A DNA stretch of 64,000 bases from Thiogranum sp963752745 (GCA_963752745.1 CAVWAK010000024.1:1-64000); one strand, 5' to 3'. Numbered from the stretch's first letter, positions 8,426 through 17,828 are shown. The notes: generated from the letters alone by a model not told the origin. Numbers and translations are program-made.

Positions 8426-9328
8426 CTATGCGGTCTCCATAAATTCCGATAGCAGACGTTGCATATGCCTGACAGGCAATGAGAAGTGAGCTTCGCCTGG
8501 CATGCAGATCAGGCGAGCATTGCCGAGCTGCCCGGCGAGATGCTGGCTATGTGCGAGCGGCACAACGCGATCGCGATCACCGTGCCATAACCATACGGGT
8601 ATGGCGATACCCTCGAAGGGTACAGCCCAGGGCCGCTGAAAGAGCGTTAAATCCTGGATCGCACCCCTGGCGCCCTGTGCAAAACAGGCCGGTAGGCTGC
8701 GTAAAAATGCCTGGTAGGTTTCTTCACGTTGCAGGCATTGTTTGTCAGGCTGACCGTTAAGTGCCGCGAGGGCGTTGATCAGTAGCTGTGGCTTGTATCG
8801 CGCCAGCATAGTCACAGGGTAGCCGACAACAATTTCCATCAGTTCAGGTACGTGTCGTGCCATGAAAAATGACATGCGGGCCAGCCAGCCCATGCTATGA
8901 AGTAAAGGACGTTCGTAAACCGGGCCGAGTCCCCCGATCAGGGCCACGCGAGTCACACGGCCGACTAACTGGTGGGCGCAAGTCAGTGCGCAGGGACCAC
9001 CACCGGAAAAACCGATAATTGCAAACTGCGGCCATCCCAGGTGAGTAGTAAGTTGTTCAATATCCGCTGTCCATGCCAGAAGAGAGTTACTGGCGAGGGG
9101 AGTGGTAGAGCCGTATCCGGGCCGGTCAACGGCAACGACACTGATACCCATCTGTCGTGCTGGTTTGTCGATTAACTGGCATTCAAGTCGTGAGCCGGGC
9201 AATCCATGCAGATAAAGCAAAGGGGCGCCATTTTCAGCGCCATATTGCGCATAGCCGAGTTGTCGGCCGTCTGACAAACTCAGAATGCTGGCTTTCGGGC
9301 TGGCTGGCAGTAACATGTTATGGCTCAT
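8426..9328 (-). CDS. alpha/beta hydrolase
   Basis: An alpha/beta-hydrolase of 300 residues counted from the ATG at 9328; the frame extends further only through a TTG. Visible elements are the oxyanion loop YLHGLPGSRLE, VDRPGYGSTT, the nucleophile elbow IGFSGGGPCALT with the catalytic Ser, the acid-bearing segment LWHGDRDRVVPL and the catalytic His in PGEAHFSLPV. It has no signal peptide, so it is probably cytoplasmic. The substrate is unknown; the sequence resembles generic esterase/epoxide-hydrolase-like proteins without a lid signature that I can assign. Confidence 0.88.
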   Translation of the reverse strand: MSHNMLLPASPKASILSLSDGRQLGYAQYGAENGAPLLYLHGLPGSRLECQLIDKPARQMGISVVAVDRPGYGSTTPLASNSLLAWTADIEQLTTHLGWPQFAIIGFSGGGPCALTCAHQLVGRVTRVALIGGLGPVYERPLLHSMGWLARMSFFMARHVPELMEIVVGYPVTMLARYKPQLLINALAALNGQPDKQCLQREETYQAFLRSLPACFAQGARGAIQDLTLFQRPWAVPFEGIAIPVWLWHGDRDRVVPLAHSQHLAGQLGNARLICMPGEAHFSLPVRHMQRLLSEFMETA

Positions 9329-9432
9329 GGAATGGCTCTGGCTATTGAAGCATGTTCCTGCCAGTGGACTCAATTAGTGTGGCCTGCCAGGTGTGTGTGC
9401 CACAGAATGGCGATGAATGGAGAAGAAGATCG

Positions 9433-9750
9433 ATGAGAAACCAACTTAAGGGCTGTGGCACTGCTGCCATGTTCTTTCTGACAGCGTGCAGCGGGGGGCT
9501 GCCGGGTTCTGCGGGCGAAGTGCGACTGCGAACCGCAGAACAGCTGCAAGGCTGTGAAAATGTCGGGGCTACCCATGTTTCCGTAGTGGATAAGCTGGGG
9601 CAGCCGGACTGGAACTCGGACAGAGTAGCTGACGAACTCCAAAAACTGGCTATTAATGGAGCAATACAACTAGGGGGTAATGCAATTGTTGAGATGACCG
9701 AGGTGTTCGAGGGTGCGCAGTCGTTTACAGTGTTCAGTTGCTCGCGTTGA
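9433..9750 (+). CDS. DUF4156-like small lipoprotein
   Basis: A 105-residue protein starting at the ATG at 9433, with a lipobox-like signal (MFFLTACSGG) that places the lipidated Cys near residue 19. The mature region contains EVRLRTAEQLQGCENVGATHVSV and ends with LGGNAIVEMTEVFEGAQSFTVFSCSR. This pattern of a conserved Cys, a repeated A..L..A...GAN-like helix and a terminal Cys is what I know from DUF4156 lipoproteins. The function of that family is not established. The longer frame from 9352 overlaps the divergent hydrolase and is unlikely. Confidence 0.7.
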   Translation: MRNQLKGCGTAAMFFLTACSGGLPGSAGEVRLRTAEQLQGCENVGATHVSVVDKLGQPDWNSDRVADELQKLAINGAIQLGGNAIVEMTEVFEGAQSFTVFSCSR

Positions 9751-9865
9751 AAGCCTGTCCATTCGCGTCGGTTAAGGGCGATATTCGGTCGCCAGGGGCA
9801 CTCGGCTTTTCAGTTGTGAAAAAAATGGCCGTTATATCGTGATATCCAGCAAAAGGTATTAACGA

Positions 9866-10351
9866 ATGAAATTGATTGGCGGCGCTCTGGCGATTGCTTT
9901 GCTATTCTCAACGCAGGTTTTTGCGGATCAAAGGATGACGGCTGACATGGTCCGTCAGGTTATCGAGGCAACTGACGCCGCTGCAACACAACGCGATACC
10001 CAGGCCATTGGCGTACATCTTGGCAGCAATTTCTTCAAGTATATTGACTTGCCTTACGACGATGTACCGCTGGCCGTCGAACTGAACAGGGAACAGTATC
10101 TTGAACACATTGACCAGGGCTGGGAGAAGCTTGAGGCCTACCAGTATGTTCGCGAGGGTATCGTTATCAACATTGGACGTGACGGTCAATCTGCCGAAAG
10201 TTTTTCCACCATTACCGAGACGTTCAAAGTGGATGGTAAGGAAATGATTAGCAAGGTCAGGGAGTATGCCAGTTTTGTTTTCGAGAATGGCCAACCGATT
10301 ATTGTTCGTGTCGAAGGAATAGTCCTGACGGGCGATACAACGCCCAAGTAG
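9866..10351 (+). CDS. periplasmic NTF2/SnoaL-like protein of unknown function
   Basis: A 161-residue protein with a signal peptide (MKLIGGALAIALLFSTQVFA). The mature domain begins with helices (VRQVIEATDAAATQRDTQAIGVHL) followed by strand-rich segments (REGIVINIGRDGQSAESFSTITETF, VREYASFVFENGQPIIVRVEGIVL). That helix-then-sheet order fits a SnoaL/NTF2-like fold, which is inference only. No catalytic motif is visible. It is transcribed alone, with a 115-bp gap from the upstream lipoprotein gene. Confidence 0.65.
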   Translation: MKLIGGALAIALLFSTQVFADQRMTADMVRQVIEATDAAATQRDTQAIGVHLGSNFFKYIDLPYDDVPLAVELNREQYLEHIDQGWEKLEAYQYVREGIVINIGRDGQSAESFSTITETFKVDGKEMISKVREYASFVFENGQPIIVRVEGIVLTGDTTPK

Positions 10352-10413
10352 TCTCACCTCTCATGCATGATATTTGAAGGCGAGCGGTCGGGTTTTTCAG
10401 AGCCTGCCAGATG

Positions 10414-10641
10414 CTAGCGCAGGCATGCAGCATTCACAGCATTGTTATTTACTTCGTTCATGATTTCAAAACTGTTAATTTGTTGGGGGTCATATTCGAC
10501 CACCATAAAGTATGGGCGTGTCTTGTTGAATCGGGCCGATGCAACCCCTTCATGATGCATGACGTCGTGTTCCAGCTGGCGCCGCGAAACATCGCTGAGG
10601 TTGTTGGCAACGTGCATCACAAGCCCTGATAACTGCGACAT
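10414..10641 (-). CDS. small HMA-fold-like protein without the metal-binding CxxC
   Basis: A 75-residue protein. The ATG at 10641 was chosen because AAGGAG sits 8 nt before it; the frame opens 30 bp earlier without such a site. The pattern VMHVANNLSDVSRRQLEHDVMHHEGVAS, then YFMVVEYDPQQINSFEIMNEV, follows the beta-alpha-beta layout of heavy-metal-associated domains. The usual CxxC metal loop is replaced by a sequence without Cys. It stands next to a DsbA-like gene and a CzcCBA operon, but the link to metals is only suggestive. Confidence 0.6.
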   Translation of the reverse strand: MSQLSGLVMHVANNLSDVSRRQLEHDVMHHEGVASARFNKTRPYFMVVEYDPQQINSFEIMNEVNNNAVNAACLR

Positions 10642-10777
10642 GGTGGGACTCCTTAAATTCAGACACTTCATCTACATGGCTAACTTGCTGCCATAACTTA
10701 AAAATGTACTGAATTAATGTACGGTAAGTTAAAGTATTAAAAGGAAATTAAACTTATAGCATATTGTGCGAAAAAAG

Positions 10778-10812
10778 CAACAATATTTTGTGAAAAATAC
10801 AACATATTGTTG
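10778..10812. repeat. AT-rich inverted repeat
   Basis: Perfect 9-bp arms CAACAATAT (10778-10786) and ATATTGTTG (10804-10812) are separated by 17 bp. The repeat lies in the 224-bp gap between two minus-strand genes, upstream of the HMA-like gene. It could be an operator or a weak transcript end; it lacks the GC stem of an intrinsic terminator. Confidence 0.4.
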
Positions 10813-10865
10813 TTTTGACACTCTTGCCGTTAAACAGGCCACTGGCGGTATTGAAGCCGGGGCGG

Positions 10866-11504
10866 CTATTCAGACAACTTATTGATCTGCTCCATGAGGC
10901 GTCCAAACAGCCTGTCGGCGTCAACGTATTCGATCGGCACGCGCTGTGAGTGGCTGCCGTGTTCCAGGTAAAGACTCGGGAAACTGTGAGCGCCCAGCCG
11001 GTCGCGTTCGCCGAACTCGTCAAGCAGGGCGCTTTGGGTTTGTTCAGATCGCAGCGCGTCAGAGAAAATATCGGTGTCGAGGGCCAGTTGTCTGGCAAGA
11101 TCAATCAGCACTTCAGTATCCGACGGATTCCTGGCGTAAAGGTAGTAAGCTTCCTGGATCGCGAGCACCATCCGGACCCCGGCATTGCTGTCCTGTTGCC
11201 GGGCTGCAATCACGGCTCGACAGGCCGCGTAGGTGGATCGCCTTGGTACACAATGCTCCCAGAAGCTGAAGTTGAATTTAGTGCCGGGAATTTCTGTCTG
11301 AATACGTTGCCAGGTTTGACGAATTGACTGGCGCATGGACTCAGGCATCGGTGCGTTGGTATCCGGTGCCAGTCCGCCCAGCAGATATTTTATATTCACC
11401 CGGTCGGGGAGTTCGTACATCACACGCTCCCAGACAGGCCGGAACCCCCAACACCAACTGCACATCGGGTCATGCACATAATACAAGGTCAACGTATTGT
11501 CCAT
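10866..11504 (-). CDS. DsbA family thioredoxin-fold protein
   Basis: A 212-residue protein from the ATG at 11504; the frame extends to a GTG at 11546, but family members begin close to TLYYVHDPMCSWCWGF. The CSWC motif near residue 16 is the thioredoxin-type active site, and HSFPSLYLEH near residue 180 supplies the cis-Pro region. There is no signal peptide, so this is a cytoplasmic DsbA/FrnE-like or HCCA-isomerase-like thiol protein and not periplasmic DsbA. It lies downstream of the metal-efflux operon on the same strand with a 112-bp gap and might be cotranscribed. Confidence 0.85.
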   Translation of the reverse strand: MDNTLTLYYVHDPMCSWCWGFRPVWERVMYELPDRVNIKYLLGGLAPDTNAPMPESMRQSIRQTWQRIQTEIPGTKFNFSFWEHCVPRRSTYAACRAVIAARQQDSNAGVRMVLAIQEAYYLYARNPSDTEVLIDLARQLALDTDIFSDALRSEQTQSALLDEFGERDRLGAHSFPSLYLEHGSHSQRVPIEYVDADRLFGRLMEQINKLSE

Positions 11505-11616
11505 GACTGCATCGTAGCGCAGAGGGGGCGACAGGGGGAGCGACACGGGGAGCGTTGTGTCGGCTTCCTCCCCGGCTTATACAGGTATCAGGATGCAACC
11601 CGTGAGTGCATTGACG

Positions 11617-14600
11617 CTATCCGCTGATCGGTTCGCGGTTCGCCAGCCGATACAGTACAGGCAAGACCAGCAGAGTGAGCAGCGTGGAGGAAATAATTCC
11701 TCCAATGACTACTGTTGCCAATGGCCGTTGCACTTCCGCGCCGGTACCGACATTCAGTGCCATCGGAACAAATCCAAGACTGGCAACCAGTGCTGTCATT
11801 AACACTGGCCGAAGCCGGGTGAGCGCACCTTCGATAATGGCCTGCTCCAGGGACATGCCCCTGGCCCGAAGATCGCTGATAAATGACAGCATTACAACGC
11901 CATTAAGTACAGCAACACCCGATAGTGCGATGAAGCCAACTGCTGCTGAAATCGATAATGGCAAGCCGCGTAACGTCAGAGCGGCCACGCCACCGGTTAA
12001 CGCAAGGGGGACGCCAGAAAACACCAGGGCAGCATCTTTGGCGGATTTGAATGCCATGAACAGCAGTCCGAAGACCAATAGCAGAGTCAATGGAACCACA
12101 ATGGACAGGCGTTTCGACGCTGACAGCAGCTGTTCAAAAGTTCCGCCATAGTTTAACCAGTAACCGGCGGGCAGGTTGATTTCGTTACTGACGGCGTTTT
12201 GCACATCGGTAACGAAGCTACCCAGGTCGCGCCCGCGGACATTGGCGGTGACCACAACCCGGCGTTTTCCATTTTCGCGGCTGATCTGGTTGGGACCCAG
12301 TATCATTTCGATGCTGGCGACTTCACTTAAAGGGATGAAATGGGGTGGTGTGCGGGCGACGCCGAGCATATCCGCGTCGCCTGCTACTTCACTTTGCGGA
12401 TTCAGGGGCAGGCGTATTGGCAGGCGCCCCAGCCTGTCCAGATCGCTGCGCATTGGTTCCGGCAGGCGCACGACCAGGCTAAAACGCCGGTCGCCATCAA
12501 ATACCTGCCCGGCGATTTCCCCGCCAATTGCAATTCTCAGGGTTTCCTGAACGCTCTCCACGTCCAGCCCATACATGGCGAGACGGTCGCGATCAGGAAT
12601 CACTGTCAGAATCGGCAGCCCTGTCACCTGTTCAGTACGTACATCAGCCGCCCCTGGAACATCGGCAACAACGGCTTCTATTTGTTCGGCAACAGCCACC
12701 AGGGTGTCCAGCTCATCGCCGTAAACCTTGACGGCAAGATCCGAGCGTACTCCTGATATCAGCTCATTGAAGCGCATCTGTATAGGTTGGGTAAACTCGT
12801 ATTTATTGCCCGGAATCTCTTCAACGGCGGCCTCCAGTTCAGCAATAAGCGCAGCTTTTGACTTGCGGGGGTCGGGCCATTCACCGCGTGGCCTGATGAT
12901 GATAAAGGTATCGGCAACATTCGGCGGCATGGGGTCGGTAGCCACTTCTGCAGTACCGATTTTTGTAAACACGTTCGAGACCTCAGGGAATTCGCTGATG
13001 CGGGATTCAAGCAGACTTTGCATTTCCACGGCCTGGCTCAGGCTCGTGCCCGGAATACGCAGGGCATGCATGGCAATGTCACCTTCGTCGAGGTTGGGCA
13101 CGAACTCGGTACCCATACGTGATGCCTGAATGGCGGAAAGCAACACCAGTGCAAATGCACCCGCCACCACCGGCCAGCGATGCCGCATGACCCAGTGCAG
13201 ACTCGTTTGATAGATGTTGCGCATAAGACGCATGAAAAGGTTTTCTTTTTCCGCCACCTGGCCACGCACGAATATCGCAACAGCGGCAGGTACGGCTGTT
13301 ACGGAGAGTATTAATGCGGAGAGCAGGGCGGTCACAACGGTAAAGGCCATGGGGTGGAACATCTTGCCTTCCACTCCAGTCAGCGCAAAGATCGGCACAT
13401 ATACGATCAGGATGATAATCACACCAAACACACTTGGTCGGATGACCTCGACGGTCGCTTCCCTGACTACGCGCAGACGTTCACCAAGATCGGGAACGCT
13501 ACCGTGCATACGCTGATATGCTGCCAGGTGCCGCAGGCAGTTTTCGACAATGATCACTGCGCCATCGACAATCAGTCCGAAGTCCAGTGCGCCGAGACTC
13601 ATCAGGTTGCCGGACACATTGGATTCAACCATGCCGGTAATTGTCATCAACATGGCGACTGGAATAACGGCTGCCGTCACCAGTGCAGCCCTCCAGTTGC
13701 CGAGCAAAAGTAGCAGAACAGCGATAACCAGCAACGCACCTTCTGCCAGGTTTTTTTGCACCGTGACGATAGTTTTGTCTACCAGTGACGTTCTGTTGTA
13801 AAGGGAATTCAGCTCGACGCCCTGCGGCAGAGATGGCTTGATGGCTTCCAGTTGCCTGGCCGTAGCCCGGGCAACGACCCGGCTGTTTTCGCCCATCAGC
13901 ATGAACACGGTCCCCATCACCACTTCCTGGCCATCCTGGGTTGCAGCGCCGGTACGCAGTTCGCTGCCGAGCCTGACGTCAGCCACGGTGTCGAGTCGGA
14001 TGGGTACATCATCACGCAGGGCGACGGTGATGGTGCGGATGTCGTCCAGGCTGTTTACCTGGCCGGGAGAACGTATCAGGTACTGTGCGCCTTGCCGTTC
14101 AATGTAACCCGCCCCGGTGTTGCGATTGTTGCGTGCAAGCGCGGCGACCAGATCCTGAAGCGTCAGGTCATAGGCAAACAGCTTGTCCGGATCCGGTAGT
14201 ACATGGAACTGTTTGCTGTAACCACCGATGGTATTGACCTCGACCACACCGGGTGTCTGTCGCAGTTGGGGGCGCACGATCCAGTCCTGTACTGTACGCA
14301 GATCCATCGGGTTGAGGTCACTGCCTTCCTGTGCCGAAACGGTATACATGAATATTTCGCCGAGGCCCGTAGCAATGGGTCCCATGCGTGGTTCGATACG
14401 CTGAGGAAGCCGTTCCCTGACTTCGGTGATCCGTTCGTTTATCAGCTGCCGGGCCCAATAGATGTCGGTGCCGTCCTTGAAGACTACGGTAACCTGGGAC
14501 AGACCGTAGCGGGAAATCGAGCGTGTATAGTCGAGGCGCGGAATCCCCGCCATCGCTGTTTCAATCGGAAACGTAATACGTTGTTCTGTCTCGAGGGGTG

Positions 14601-14769
14601 AATAGCCGACTGCCTCGGTATTGATCTGAACCTGTACATTGGTGATGTCCGGGACCGCATCAATCGGCAGCTGCTGATAGTTGTACACTCCCAGGGCACC
14701 AAGGCCGGTTACTGCAATCAGCACCAGCCAGCGATGTTTGAGAGAAGAGCTGATTAATTGGTTTAGCAT
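11617..14769 (-). CDS. czcA: CzcA-type heavy-metal efflux RND transporter
   Basis: The inner-membrane proton-driven pump of a tripartite heavy-metal exporter, 1050 residues, normal for the HME-RND class. The two-fold RND layout is visible: the first membrane helix LIAVTGLGALGVYNYQQLPIDAVPDITNVQVQ, a large porter domain, helices 2-6, a second half starting near residue 530, and closing helices. The helix-4 motif near residue 400 reads LDFGLIVDGAVIIVEN. In the HME scheme the DFG...DGAV..VEN pattern goes with Zn/Co/Ni pumps, while CusA-type Cu/Ag pumps differ at these positions. The metal is therefore inferred to be divalent. It follows czcB by 12 bp. Confidence 0.93.
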   Translation of the reverse strand: MLNQLISSSLKHRWLVLIAVTGLGALGVYNYQQLPIDAVPDITNVQVQINTEAVGYSPLETEQRITFPIETAMAGIPRLDYTRSISRYGLSQVTVVFKDGTDIYWARQLINERITEVRERLPQRIEPRMGPIATGLGEIFMYTVSAQEGSDLNPMDLRTVQDWIVRPQLRQTPGVVEVNTIGGYSKQFHVLPDPDKLFAYDLTLQDLVAALARNNRNTGAGYIERQGAQYLIRSPGQVNSLDDIRTITVALRDDVPIRLDTVADVRLGSELRTGAATQDGQEVVMGTVFMLMGENSRVVARATARQLEAIKPSLPQGVELNSLYNRTSLVDKTIVTVQKNLAEGALLVIAVLLLLLGNWRAALVTAAVIPVAMLMTITGMVESNVSGNLMSLGALDFGLIVDGAVIIVENCLRHLAAYQRMHGSVPDLGERLRVVREATVEVIRPSVFGVIIILIVYVPIFALTGVEGKMFHPMAFTVVTALLSALILSVTAVPAAVAIFVRGQVAEKENLFMRLMRNIYQTSLHWVMRHRWPVVAGAFALVLLSAIQASRMGTEFVPNLDEGDIAMHALRIPGTSLSQAVEMQSLLESRISEFPEVSNVFTKIGTAEVATDPMPPNVADTFIIIRPRGEWPDPRKSKAALIAELEAAVEEIPGNKYEFTQPIQMRFNELISGVRSDLAVKVYGDELDTLVAVAEQIEAVVADVPGAADVRTEQVTGLPILTVIPDRDRLAMYGLDVESVQETLRIAIGGEIAGQVFDGDRRFSLVVRLPEPMRSDLDRLGRLPIRLPLNPQSEVAGDADMLGVARTPPHFIPLSEVASIEMILGPNQISRENGKRRVVVTANVRGRDLGSFVTDVQNAVSNEINLPAGYWLNYGGTFEQLLSASKRLSIVVPLTLLLVFGLLFMAFKSAKDAALVFSGVPLALTGGVAALTLRGLPLSISAAVGFIALSGVAVLNGVVMLSFISDLRARGMSLEQAIIEGALTRLRPVLMTALVASLGFVPMALNVGTGAEVQRPLATVVIGGIISSTLLTLLVLPVLYRLANREPISG

Positions 14770-14781
14770 GCTGCTCCCTCC

Positions 14782-16056
14782 TCAGTGATCGTGACTGGCG
14801 CCGGATTTTTCGATATCGGCCTTGATCAGATAACTGTTGCCGGTGACGTATTCCACACCCGGTTTCAGGCCTTCAAGCACTTCCACCCACTGATCATCGC
14901 GTTTTCCCAATGTCAGCATTCGCACTTCATAACTTTCACCGTATTTTGCGTAAACAACATCGAATTCACGAAACGTCTGTAAAGCAGACAGTCGAACGGC
15001 GAGAGGAACATGGTGTTCGGAAATCGTCACCCGGCCGCGCACAAACTGGCCCGGGCGCAACTGAAGATTTTCATTCGCCAGCTCGACGCGGGCACTCACA
15101 CTCTGGCTGGCGTGTGCAGCTAGCGGGGAGATCCAGCTGATCGCCCCGCTGACCGATTTCCCATTCAGGGTTTCAACAACGACGGTCTGTCCCTGTTGGA
15201 CATGGTTCAGATTCTGACCGAAGACATCGAGTTCAGCCCAGACCTGTGACAAGTCGGCGATAGTGAACAAGGGATTGTTTCCTGTGGCTTCACCGGTCTG
15301 TATCTCTCTGCGTACAATCAGACCGGTAATCGGCGCCTTGATCGCATAGGTCTGCAGGCTTTCATTGCTTTGTACTGTGGCGAGAATATCGCCGGCTGCG
15401 ACGCTATCACCAAGTTCCTTTTTCACGCCCTGCACAATACCGGGAAAACGCGCGCGCACCCGGGAAAGGCGGTTTGGATCGGCTTGTACATGACCGGTAA
15501 GGGTCAGTGTTTCGCGAACAAGTGCGGGGCCAGACAACTCCGTTTCGATGCTGGAGGCTGTTGCCAGTGCCTGGCTTATTCGAGTGCGGCCTTCGTGATT
15601 GTCATACTGCCATTCGTAGTTCTTCCCTTGATAGCCGGCATTGATAGAAACATCAAATGAGTGGGGTTCTGACACCTTTCCATTGCCACGCAGGAAATCC
15701 ACTTGCGGTGCGAAACTGAAATCATCCCGCTGCTTGTCAAGACGGCTTAGGTTAATCCTCAATGTGACTTCTTCAGGCGCAATCGGCTGACCCTGATAGT
15801 AGGCGTATACGCGAAATTCGGGAGGTACCCCGCGTTCATAGATAGTTACCTCAACAGCGAACGGGCCTTCGCTCAGCAAGCGTCCCCCATGCGGCCCCCT
15901 GGGCGTAGCGTCGTCATTATGGCCGGCTTCACCCGCATGGTCGGGACTGCCCTGGTTGTGTTTATCAGCTGAATCATTAAGCCACCAGGCGGCAGCAGCA
16001 GTCAGTATGGCAATTACCAGGATAAGGACGGCATTGGATATAGATAACTTTTTCAT
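14782..16056 (-). CDS. czcB: CzcB-type periplasmic adaptor (membrane fusion) protein
   Basis: The adaptor linking pump and outer-membrane channel, 424 residues. It has an uncleaved N-terminal membrane anchor (VLILVIAILTAAAAWWL), a His-containing linker (HNQGSPDHAGEAGHNDD), and an N-terminal beta domain beginning at PHGGRLLSEGPFAVEVTIYERG that is typical of Czc/Cus adaptors. The split lipoyl/barrel region has VRARFPGIVQGVKKELGDSVAAGDILATVQS and GLIVRREIQTGEATG. It ends in a His-bearing tail (SGASHDH) that could bind metal. The start overlaps the czcC stop by 4 bp (ATGA), so the two are translationally coupled. Confidence 0.92.
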   Translation of the reverse strand: MKKLSISNAVLILVIAILTAAAAWWLNDSADKHNQGSPDHAGEAGHNDDATPRGPHGGRLLSEGPFAVEVTIYERGVPPEFRVYAYYQGQPIAPEEVTLRINLSRLDKQRDDFSFAPQVDFLRGNGKVSEPHSFDVSINAGYQGKNYEWQYDNHEGRTRISQALATASSIETELSGPALVRETLTLTGHVQADPNRLSRVRARFPGIVQGVKKELGDSVAAGDILATVQSNESLQTYAIKAPITGLIVRREIQTGEATGNNPLFTIADLSQVWAELDVFGQNLNHVQQGQTVVVETLNGKSVSGAISWISPLAAHASQSVSARVELANENLQLRPGQFVRGRVTISEHHVPLAVRLSALQTFREFDVVYAKYGESYEVRMLTLGKRDDQWVEVLEGLKPGVEYVTGNSYLIKADIEKSGASHDH

Positions 16057-17312
16057 CGGGAAACTCCAGTAGCCATGGCCTGTCCGGTCAAGCGTTCAAT
16101 TTCGATCCGGTAATTGTGGAAGTCAGCGGCCGTCATCACTGATTCCAGCCGGGCGTCGAGCAGCATTTTCTGGGCGTCGCTCAACTCAAGCAGTGAGTAG
16201 CGCCCGGACCTGTATCCTTTCTCGTAATCACGCAGGGCGAGTTCTGCCTCGGGTACGATTTGCTCTCGCAGGGTTTGCGAAGCGGTAAAGGCGTGCGACA
16301 GTTCCTGGTAGATCTCGTAGAGGCTGGCGTGTAATTTCAGCTGGCGTTGTTGGTAGAGCAGGGGGTGTTGGTCAGATAACAGGCGTGATGATTCGATGCC
16401 GGGTGTTGCGCGGGAGGCAGAGCCCAGCGGAATACTTGCCGAGAGCACCAGCGCACTGTCATCGGTGATATTGAAATAACGTATACCGCCGGAGAATTCG
16501 ACATTCATTCTGCGCCGTGACTGCGCCAGGCGTAGACGGGATTCTGCGAGGCGTTGTTCGCTGGCATAACGGGTCAGATCGGGGTTGCGCTCCAGCAATT
16601 GCGCCAACTCTTCAAAAGACCCGACCGGATCGAGTGTAGACAGCGAGGCTCTGGCGCTGGAAAATTTCGCTTCAGTATGGCCCCACTGGGTTGCAAGTTT
16701 CAGTCGCGAAGTCGCAAGTTCGTGCTCGGCGTGCTCCAGTTCCATTTCAGCTCTGGCAACCGCGATGCGGACCCGGCGTCGCTCGGTGTCAGGACTTTTA
16801 CCGACACTGACGCGTTCGCGCACAATCGCGGTGGTGTGCTTTGCCAGGATCAGTTTGTCCCTGGCAATCTTCAGGCGTTCCTGATCTACCACCACGTGTA
16901 TAAACCGGCGCGCCGCTTCAGCGAGCAGGTCGAGTCTCTCGGCGTCCTTTTCGTTACCGAGGAGTGTGGCTTCATTACGGGCAATTTCGCCGCGCAACCC
17001 GGCCTTGTTACCAAGTTCCAGTACTTTGCCGAGACTCAAGGTGGCCTCGAGCAGGTCATCACCACTGAACCTCCCCGATCCGGCAAAGTTTTCCAGTTCC
17101 AGTTTTACCTGCACAGGTGTTGACTGTTGTGCCTGGCGGATTCTCGCGGCCGCCGCCTGGGCCTGGTAGTCGCCAGCCAACAACATGGGGTTGTTCTCGA
17201 GTACGGCAACCAGGGCTTCATCAAGTGTGAGAGTATTCCGTTCCAGAGATTCCGCCGCAATGTTGCTGCAGAATCCGAGGATGCCGAATGTCAGGGCAAT
17301 CCAAATACGCAT
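16053..17312 (-). CDS. czcC: CzcC-type outer membrane channel protein (TolC family)
   Basis: The outer-membrane component of the efflux system, 419 residues with a signal peptide (MRIWIALTFGILGFCSNIAAES). The duplicated TolC helical arrangement is visible: ALVAVLENNPMLLAGDYQAQAAAARIRQAQQ in the first half and LAQLLERNPDLTRYASEQRLAESRLRLAQSRR in the second. A family-typical C-terminal stretch GYRSGRYSLLELSDAQKMLLDARLE follows. It is the first czc structural gene and lies 117 bp after the His-rich membrane protein gene, with a hairpin in between. Confidence 0.92.
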   Translation of the reverse strand: MRIWIALTFGILGFCSNIAAESLERNTLTLDEALVAVLENNPMLLAGDYQAQAAAARIRQAQQSTPVQVKLELENFAGSGRFSGDDLLEATLSLGKVLELGNKAGLRGEIARNEATLLGNEKDAERLDLLAEAARRFIHVVVDQERLKIARDKLILAKHTTAIVRERVSVGKSPDTERRRVRIAVARAEMELEHAEHELATSRLKLATQWGHTEAKFSSARASLSTLDPVGSFEELAQLLERNPDLTRYASEQRLAESRLRLAQSRRRMNVEFSGGIRYFNITDDSALVLSASIPLGSASRATPGIESSRLLSDQHPLLYQQRQLKLHASLYEIYQELSHAFTASQTLREQIVPEAELALRDYEKGYRSGRYSLLELSDAQKMLLDARLESVMTAADFHNYRIEIERLTGQAMATGVSR

Positions 17313-17387
17313 TTTATTCCTCCCGAGCTTTTTAGATCGCTCGAATCAACGGACTGACAGCTGTGTATGACCAACAACATACACAAC

Positions 17388-17411
17388 AACCCGGTATTTT
17401 TTACCGGGGTA
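17388..17411 (-). promoter_or_regulatory. hairpin between the His-rich leader gene and czcC
   Basis: ACCCGGTA (17389-17396) pairs with TACCGGG plus T (17402-17410) around an A/T loop. In the direction of transcription it lies after the His-rich gene and about 75 bp before czcC. The following bases are TTGTTG and not a clean T-run, so it may attenuate or process the transcript more than terminate it. Confidence 0.45.
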
Positions 17412-17429
17412 AAAACCAAACAGTCGTAA

Positions 17430-17828
17430 TTAAAAGCGGGGAGGAGCGCGCAAGGGTGGCGCTATGGAAAACCAGCGTCGTTTTAGCAGGATGAAGCGTA
17501 TGGTGGGACGTGGCTTGTTTGAATACGCAACACTCAATAGAAAAATTGTCAGCCAGACGATAATTGCGGCCAGCAATGGGTTGTCGCCGATTTTTTTCAG
17601 CATCACATCGGGGGTAACCGGGAAGATTGCGCCGTCTTTATGGTTGTCGGGGGCAATATTATCGATGGCAATATGCAGATCGATCGCATGCTCATGGATC
17701 AGGGAGGATGCATCGTCGATATGCTGTAAATGAAAATGTACCGGCTGAACAGTCAATGCAAACACAGCGGCAATCAGCAACCAGCCGATGACCCTTAGCT
17801 GTAAATGATATCTTCGTCCGGTGAACAT
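17430..17828 (-). CDS. small His-rich membrane protein at the head of the czc operon
   Basis: A 132-residue protein from the ATG at 17828; the frame extends to 17984, but the extra 52 residues look non-coding. The first hydrophobic helix (VIGWLLIAAVFALTVQPVHF) is followed by a His/Asp-rich loop (FHLQHIDDASSLIHEHAIDLHIAID) and a second helix (PLLAAIIVWLTIFLLSVAYS). The loop would sit in the periplasm and could bind Zn2+ or a similar ion. Similar small His-rich proteins precede czc/cus-type operons in other gammaproteobacteria. A role in metal sensing or delivery is inference. The basic C-terminus stays cytoplasmic. Confidence 0.7.
   Translation of the reverse strand: MFTGRRYHLQLRVIGWLLIAAVFALTVQPVHFHLQHIDDASSLIHEHAIDLHIAIDNIAPDNHKDGAIFPVTPDVMLKKIGDNPLLAAIIVWLTIFLLSVAYSNKPRPTIRFILLKRRWFSIAPPLRAPPRF

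Noticed and set aside
10778..10812. intrinsic terminator for the DsbA-like gene
   Set aside because: The stem is AT-rich with a 17-nt loop and no T-tract in the right place. It is listed only as an inverted repeat.
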